From contig CP126193.1 in assembly GCA_030272155.1 (NCBI GenBank), positions 1,922,001 to 1,986,000 on the forward strand: a stretch of DNA of 64,000 nucleotides, written 5' to 3'. Shown piece by piece: positions 58,613-64,000 of the stretch (position 1 is the first letter of the stretch; every line of letters begins with the position of its first letter). The notes beneath the pieces were generated by a model. The model did not search any database and was not told where the DNA came from. It worked only from the letters and a program-made list of their open reading frames with translations. The position numbers and the translations under genes were made by a program. This stretch comes from Tetradesmus obliquus (taxonomy: Eukaryota > Chlorophyta > Chlorophyceae > Sphaeropleales > Scenedesmaceae).

Positions 58613-60820
58613 TCACTCCTCGTCCTCCTCCTCACTGCTGAGCGCAAACTCGTCCGTGATCTGCAGCAGCAGGAGCAGCAGCAGAAGCAGCACCAGCAGC
58701 AGCAAGCAATGGGCAGCAGCGTGTGTCAGTGTGTATATGTGCATGCTGGTGCAATCAATGCTCGCTCAGGGAGAGCAAGACAAGGAGTGCCCATCATCGA
58801 AACCTGCAACAACATCATGCCTGGAAGGAGCATGCCTGCTTCACCATAAGCAGTACAGCCTGCCGCACGCCTGAACTGATGCTTGGCCACTGCTTGCAAA
58901 GCATGATGCAATGCACATGCAGTAGCAAACACGCGGCTGATCTGCAGCAACTTGACACCTTCCGTGCCGTGCCAGATGCAGCAGCTGCGGCAACACCACT
59001 CTGCCCGCCCGCCCACCCACCTGCCCGGACGCCCGCCCCCTGCCCGCCTGCCTGCCTGTTTGCCTGCCAGCCAGCCTGCCTGCCCCAGCTCACCCTGAGC
59101 CCTCCGCCACCAGCTCGATGCGCATGCACCACCACACTCACCCTGCCCGCTCACAGCAGAGTATCTACAAGCAACATGCAACATCCCGGTCAGCAGCAGC
59201 TCACCTTCCAGCCCTCTGCCACCAGCTCAATGCGCACCACCACACTCACCCTGCCCACTCGCCACAGAACATCTGCAATCGAGATGCAATCCTTTTGTTA
59301 AAAGCAGCTCACCCTCCAGCCCTCCGCCACCAGCTCGATGCCCACCACCGCACTCACCCTGCCCGCTCACAGCAGAGCATCCTGAGAGACCAGCATTGCT
59401 TGCAGGTGAATGGTTGTGCATTCACCATGCCTAAAACAAGCATGGCAGGCACGGGGGAATCTAAAATAACTGTCATTTTGCATCTACAAGCAACATTAAT
59501 GCCTTTGTCAGCAGCAGCTCACCTTCCAGCCTTCAGCCAGCAGCTCGATGCGCACCACCGTGACCACATCACCCTCACCCACGCCAGCATCAGCCAGGGT
59601 GGCGTCTGGCGCCAGCAGCCGGCCCCTGGCAGCAGCAGCAGCAGCAGCAGTGGCAGGAGTCCATACCATGCCATGACCTCATGCAGTGCCAAGTGCAAGA
59701 GGGCCAGAAGCGCCTCTGCATACACAAACAGCAGCTGTCATCATGGTATGCGGCTGCAACCTTCTTGGCTGCCAGAGGTTCTGTGGACATTGAAAACTGC
59801 AGCAGAGCCAGGAAGTTCCTGAGCTACTTTGGGATGTCAGTGCGCAGCACCAGGCAGCTGCTACAAGCTCCTGTTCACTTTCCTCAAGCTGCCGTTGCAA
59901 CAGCAGCATGCAACCTCAAACGACTAATGCATTATCCAAGCGCAGCTTGCACGGCATGCAGCGCAGATGTGCCAACCTCACCACATGGCAACCAATAGCA
60001 AGCAAGCACTGTCTTGATCTTGGCTGAGTCGGAGGTGGTGGCTCACCTGCACAGGGCCCGCTGCCAGGGCTCCTCAAACTTGTCCAGGCGCACCAGGCCA
60101 TCCTCAGGCGGCCAGTTGAGCTGCGCAGCAAGCTGCAGCAGGCACGCGCGCACAGCAGGCACAAACAGCAGCTGTTTATATGCATCCGTTTACGAACATC
60201 AAGCACAACAAGTAATGGGCAGTTGAGCTGCGCAGCAAGCTGCAGCAGGCGCATGCACACACCAGGCACACACACCAAGCGCAACAGGTGAGGTGCAGGC
60301 TGGAGGGAGAGGCAGGCTTTGGGAAGAGGCAGGCCCTGTAGATGCTTGGCTGAGATGCGTACTGCTGTTCTACTGGTTGTGCGTGCTCAAACGGCAAGCT
60401 GGTGCAATATGCATTTGCAGATGCACTGAATGTGCTGCTGTCCAGACCACCAGGCATGGCAGGCTTGGCTACAATTGCCCTTCGGTCAGTCACTGACTGC
60501 AGTGCAATTACAGTGCAAGCAACACTGGCATGCAGTGTGCATTTGTACTGTTTCAATGCAAGAAACAGCAGCAGGACACCTGTTCATGTGTCAAACCAGG
60601 ATGTAACATGCTGCCGGCATTTTTGAGCAGAAGCAGCAGTCCTGTGCTTGTGTGCTGGCAATGCTCCCACCGTGTCCATCAATGCTGCCACAGTAGAGCT
60701 GCCTGCATCATCCACGTCCAATGTGACAGCCTCCAGGCATACTGTGTCAGTCTTGGTTGGTGCTTTCCAATACAAAGACCAGGTTTCACGCTGGATGCGA
60801 GGCTGAACCTTGATCTGCAT
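58613..60820 (-). CDS. Small ubiquitin-fold-like protein, family not recognised
   Basis: Four exons, 60820-60671, 60132-60047, 59625-59523 and 58660-58613, join in frame to 128 aa. The order of elements fits a beta-grasp fold: MQIKVQPRIQRETWSLYW (strand), EAVTLDVDDAG (strand), STVAALMDTLAAQLNWP (helix), GLVRLDKF (strand), then GRLLAPDATLADAGVGEGDVVTVVRIEL, which has the L-x(2)-D-x-T-L-x(2)-A-G-V-x(2)-G-D pattern of ubiquitin-like domains. It ends in an acidic tail (ALSSEEEDEE) with no diglycine, so it would not be conjugated. Its role is unknown; protein-protein docking is a guess. Introns 1 and 3 contain echoes of exons 2 and 3. It is head to head with the SRPBCC gene. Confidence 0.78.
59004..59085. 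repeat. C-rich GCCCGCC/GCCTGCC tract
   Basis: A degenerate C/T/G-rich repeat of GCCCGCCC and GCCTGCCT units in intron 3 of the ubiquitin-fold gene, directly beside the exon 3 echoes. Confidence 0.85.
59076..59375 (-). repeat. Three echoes of the 3' end of ubiquitin-fold gene exon 3
   Basis: Copies at about 59076-59160, 59191-59265 and 59303-59375 repeat VVxVVRIELxAEGW and the GTGAG donor of exon 3 (donor side at 59523). They keep the order of sequence but differ by substitutions, with unit spacing near 115 nt. Confidence 0.9.
59388..59477. repeat. Dispersed repeat, copy 2
   Basis: Same sequence as at 18844-18900 in the malonyl transacylase intron, here about 33 bp longer. It lies between the last echo and the real exon 3. 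Confidence 0.8.
60216..60257 (-). repeat. Echo of the 5' end of ubiquitin-fold gene exon 2
   Basis: Repeats about 30 nt across the exon 2 acceptor (original 60112-60142). It sits about 110 nt upstream in intron 1. Confidence 0.85.
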
Positions 60821-61245
60821 GCTGCTGCTGTTCCCGTTGGTGCTGCTGATGCTGCTTTGTGCCCCACGGTGTCGCGACAGGCAGCGAAGCACGCTTGTTC
60901 AGTGATCTATCCTGAAGCTGTCGGTGCTTTTGCATGGACAAGCAAACTGCATTGCGGCTAGACTGCTTCACAGGCGGCATGATGCCTGGCAAAACGAAGA
61001 GCACAGCGTGCTGCGAAGTCCACCTGCCTCGGCTCGATCGATTTCACATGAACCAGCTTCTTCTGACAGGTAGAAAAACATTCAAGTCAAACGAGGTTGC
61101 CGATGCCGATGTTGGTTAATTTGGGCATCATCAAAACACTGGTCCCGGCGACGGACGTGTTGGCAGTACATGGGTAGGCCATGCCTAGTCATGCGGCGAC
61201 TCAATAAAAGTTTGATATCAGCATTGATTATACACTTTAGCAACC
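60821..61245. other. Divergent promoter region
   Basis: About 425 bp between the ubiquitin-fold and SRPBCC starts; A/T-richer near 61050-61240. No coding sequence. Confidence 0.5.
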
Positions 61246-62582
61246 ATGTTCAGCACCGTGTGCAAGATAGACACCGAACTGGTGATTCCCGCCAGCCCAG
61301 CACAAGTCTGGGCTGTGTTCGGTGATTTTGCTAATTGGGGTCAATGGAACGACTTCATGGTGCTGCCTATCACGCCCAGCAAGGTCGGAAAGCCCTGCAG
61401 GGTGCTCTTCCATCTGGACGGTGGCTGCATCAAGCGCAGCGTGCACGACCCAGAAGTAAGATACTTGCTATGAGTAAAGAAACCGCATTCATGTGTCGCC
61501 AGCAGAATGACAACGCAGCCCTTCATCGGCAGCAGCAGATGTAGCAGTAGTATCGGGTGGACCACAGTACTGCATCTCCGACAGTGTTGTGTTGCTGGCC
61601 AGATGGCAGCGACATGGGCGATATGCTTGCAATATATCAACGATGTACCCTGATGAATGCAGCTGGAGAGCTCAGCAGCCAACCACCATCGCCACAGCAG
61701 CAGCACCACCAGACAGCACCAATGTTTATGCACAGGAACTGCATGTCAACTGATCTCGCTGCTGTGAAAGTCCAAACCTTTGACCAACAGCTTGTGAAAC
61801 TTGCGCCTGAATTTGCTGGCATTTTTGCTGCTGTTTCAGATCATGGTCCTTGACAAGGACAGGGAGCTGCGCTGGAAGGACTACAGAGGCATCATATTTT
61901 CACAGTTCTTCAGGTGCGCACAGAGCGCATACTACAGCATTCAGAGCAACTAGACTTGCAGGAGCACCAAGGACACGCTGCAGCAGTCATTGTTCTGCAG
62001 AGGGAAGCTGCCATATCCTGTGGCCGCCACGCCACAGCAATCCGAGGTTTACTGCAGCTGCCCTGTGTCCTGCAAGCTGGCCAACTGCCTGCAGCATCCA
62101 TCTTACTCCAGCAAAGGGATATTGAGCTGTCCCCAACATAATCACCTTTTAACACCACCTGCTGCATGCTGCACACCACGCTGCTGTACACACCCTTCCC
62201 CCCTTAACGCAGCGGCAGCCACTGGTATGTGCTGGAGCTGCTGCGCACCATTGACCCACCAAGCAGCACCTGCTGCCTGCTGTGCACCATGCCGCTGTAC
62301 ACGCATCCATCTTGGTTCTTTGCTTTATTTAAGAAGCCGTATAATACTGTCATTTTACATGCCCTTGTTTCCTGCAGGGGCAGCCACTGGTATGTGCTGG
62401 AGCCGCTGCCCAACGGCCACACCCGCTTTGTGCATGGTGCGGAGATGATGGGCCTGGCCATCCCTTTCCTGCAAGCCACCATGGCTGCCACGCTCAAGGG
62501 CTACAAGCGCTTCAACCAGGCGATGGCCGACGAGGTGGTGCACAGGAGCAGGCGGCAGACTGGGAAGCGCGCGGTGGCGTGA
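61246..62582 (+). CDS. SRPBCC-superfamily protein (polyketide cyclase/START-like)
   Basis: SRPBCC proteins have a helix-grip fold with a deep pocket for hydrophobic ligands. Exons 61246-61455, 61840-61913 and 62378-62582 join in frame to 162 aa, the usual size. Seen: the start IDTELVIPASPAQVWAVFGDFANWGQWNDF, typical of the family (xxVWxxxxDFxxWxxW); CRVLFHLDGG; IMVLDKDRELRWKDY; RGSHWYVLEPLPNGHTRFVHGAEMMG; and the long C-terminal helix ATLKGYKRFNQAMADEV. No leader peptide is seen, so cytosolic. The ligand is unknown; bacterial and algal homologues of this short type are mostly uncharacterised. Echoes of both ends of exon 3 lie in intron 2 and just after the stop. Confidence 0.88.
62203..62300 (+). 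repeat. Echo of the 5' end of SRPBCC exon 3
   Basis: CAG then CGGCAGCCACTGGTATGTGC repeats the acceptor and first ~30 nt of exon 3 (62378 onward). It lies about 170 nt upstream with its own acceptor. The intron part (CACCTGCTGC..GTGCACC.. GCTGTACAC) is also doubled at 62155-62200 and 62265-62305. Confidence 0.88.
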
Positions 62583-62642
62583 GGCGGTTGGTGCTGGCAG
62601 GGATGCTGGCAGGGAGCAGGGATCTGCAGAGGAGTTGCATGC

Positions 62643-62745
62643 TGATGAGATGGCGCACAGGCGCACGCGGCAAACAGGGAAGCGCGCGGTGGCGTGAGTT
62701 GAGTTTGACTGTTGCTGGCAGGGATGCTGGTAGGGAGGAGGGGCC
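62643..62745 (+). repeat. Echo of the SRPBCC coding end and 3' flank
   Basis: Repeats 62522-62625: the last ~60 coding nt, the stop (GCGCGGTGGCGTGA) and about 45 nt of trailer (GCTGGCAGGGATGCTGG), with a 121-nt period. Confidence 0.9.
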
Positions 62746-64000
62746 TGTAGGGGGCTGAGGGATGGGCGGCTAGTGAGGGGAAGGAACTCTATTCTGAGAT
62801 TGCAGGGGCTGAGTGCGCGAGTGCATGAGGTGTGTTACTTTGTTAGGGACAAGCAGACATGCAGTGCTACTTTCTTCAGACGCCTGTCAGGCAGGTTGGT
62901 GTTGGGCTCTGGGGCTGGTAGGTTGCTTGGGATGCGAGTTGTTTGTTCATGACTAACACGGAATATGTACAGTTGAAGCACACCAAACATGAGCATTGAG
63001 TGTGCGGGCTGCAAATGAGATGTGCTGACTGAAAACGATGTGTGCTGGCTGCGAATGATGGGTATATTGACGCGGCAGAACTGTGTATAGCCTTGCCACG
63101 ACACTGCTCATGCAGCGTCGACAAGAATAACAGTGTTGTTGTCTATAGTGTCAGTAGCATGGCCAGCAGCACAGCTCAGCGCCTGGTGCTGCATTGGGTG
63201 CAGGCGGTTTGTTCTTGACACGCTGTGCATAGCTTATGTTGTACATGTGTCCAATTGTAGCCCCGGCAGCTCTGCTGCAGTGGCGGGTGCCATGCAATAT
63301 GCCTGCGATGGTTCTCAGCCGTTGAACATATGATTTGTGAATGCTAGGTGTTGTCTGTACATGCTGCAGCCACTGTGTCTGTGCAGACACGTGTGCAGGA
63401 CAATGTGCAGTGCCTTTGATGTATCTCAGCATGTCATGGGTGTATGGACCACCAACTGGCTGCGTGTGGCGGTGTTGCATTTAGAGGTGCAACATGGTCC
63501 TTGTGTGTGCTGAAACAAGCTGGTGTGAGTTAACAGAGTACAAAACGTATGGGATGGGCTGTACAGTGCTGTTTCAGTGTGGAATGCTCATGAATAAGTT
63601 ACTGTGTGGTGCTATGGCAGCCATGTGCAATGGTGAAAGGCTGCTGCTTCTGCAGTTTCTTTGCAGTTCAGTGTTACTTGCTTTGTATGATGGCCGGTGG
63701 GTGCTGCTGTGTGTTCTTGAGGCAGGCTGGCGACAGTGCTGCTGTCTTGTCAGCTGATCGGCGTGTAAAGATGGACAGTCTAGCATGAAAAAGCAAAGCT
63801 CGGCCAGACGACCCCCCCCGCCCTGAGCCTCCCGGCGCTCCAAGTGGGCTGCCCATGTAAGCACGTCCGTCCAGCAGCAAGGCATCATATCATCATGCGA
63901 AGTTCTCCTGTAGGCGCAGAGAAGATTACAGGGCAGGGTCGTTAGGGGTCCTATGGCGGGACCACCTGTGACCCCTGCCCCCCGTCTTCAAGTAGTCCTG
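62746..64000. other. 3' flank and window edge, no gene called
   Basis: T/G-rich on the plus strand to about 63780. The last 200 bases change character and could hold the terminal exon of a minus-strand gene continuing outside the window (on the minus strand DYLKTGGRGH is open, then a CAG acceptor at about 63915). This is too little to call. Confidence 0.35.

Noticed and set aside
63574-63888. Gly/Arg-rich minus-strand frames near the right edge
   Set aside because: No start, splice support or family match; possibly part of a gene outside the window.

Overview
This is nuclear DNA of a green alga, most likely a chlorophycean of the Scenedesmus/Sphaeropleales kind. The grounds are spliced genes with GT-AG introns of about 70-900 nt; plastid proteins (malonyl-CoA:ACP transacylase, a fibrillin, the lumenal PSII protein PsbTn) beside ciliary ones (NPHP4, CFAP418); TGTAA polyadenylation motifs; and very many CAG/CTG tracts that code polyQ/polyA in exons and form (CTG)nCAG acceptor tracts in introns. 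No organelle gene, RNA gene, CRISPR array or intact transposon was recognised.

Layout, left to right: NPHP4 (+, 1283-10170, 19 exons); an unnamed low-complexity gene (-, 10682-12045); a LEA-like gene (+, 12917-15660); plastid malonyl transacylase (-, 17379-22226); MRPS34 (+, 22776-23644); a polyQ protein (+, 25641-27729); a 5 kb stretch without a recognisable gene; UV-damage endonuclease UVDE with a 640-residue extension (-, 32852-38427); CFAP418 (-, 39016-40659); an EF-hand protein (+, 40988-42510); plastid-lipid-associated fibrillin (-, 43010-45533); a transglutaminase-like protein (+, 45895-48197); a cytochrome b5-domain protein (-, 49924-50589); NOL12/Nop25 family (+, 51311-53330); DUF2064 transferase (+, 53888-55291); PsbTn (+, 56630-57323); a small ubiquitin-fold protein (-, 58613-60820); an SRPBCC protein (+, 61246-62582). 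Exon joins were worked out by hand; nearly all models close in frame over all exons and match the length of the named family.

Neighbouring genes are mostly head to head over 0.3-0.9 kb. The plus strand is G/T-rich along plus-strand genes and A/C-rich along minus-strand genes, so base skew alone draws a map of transcription direction.

The most unusual feature is a set of exon-border echoes: degenerate local copies, about 40-150 bp, of an exon end together with its splice site (or stop codon) and adjoining intron. They occur at most exons of the malonyl transacylase gene (five copies at one exon) and also in UVDE, the ubiquitin-fold gene and the SRPBCC gene. Two of these arrays, 40 kb apart, also share a short dispersed sequence.
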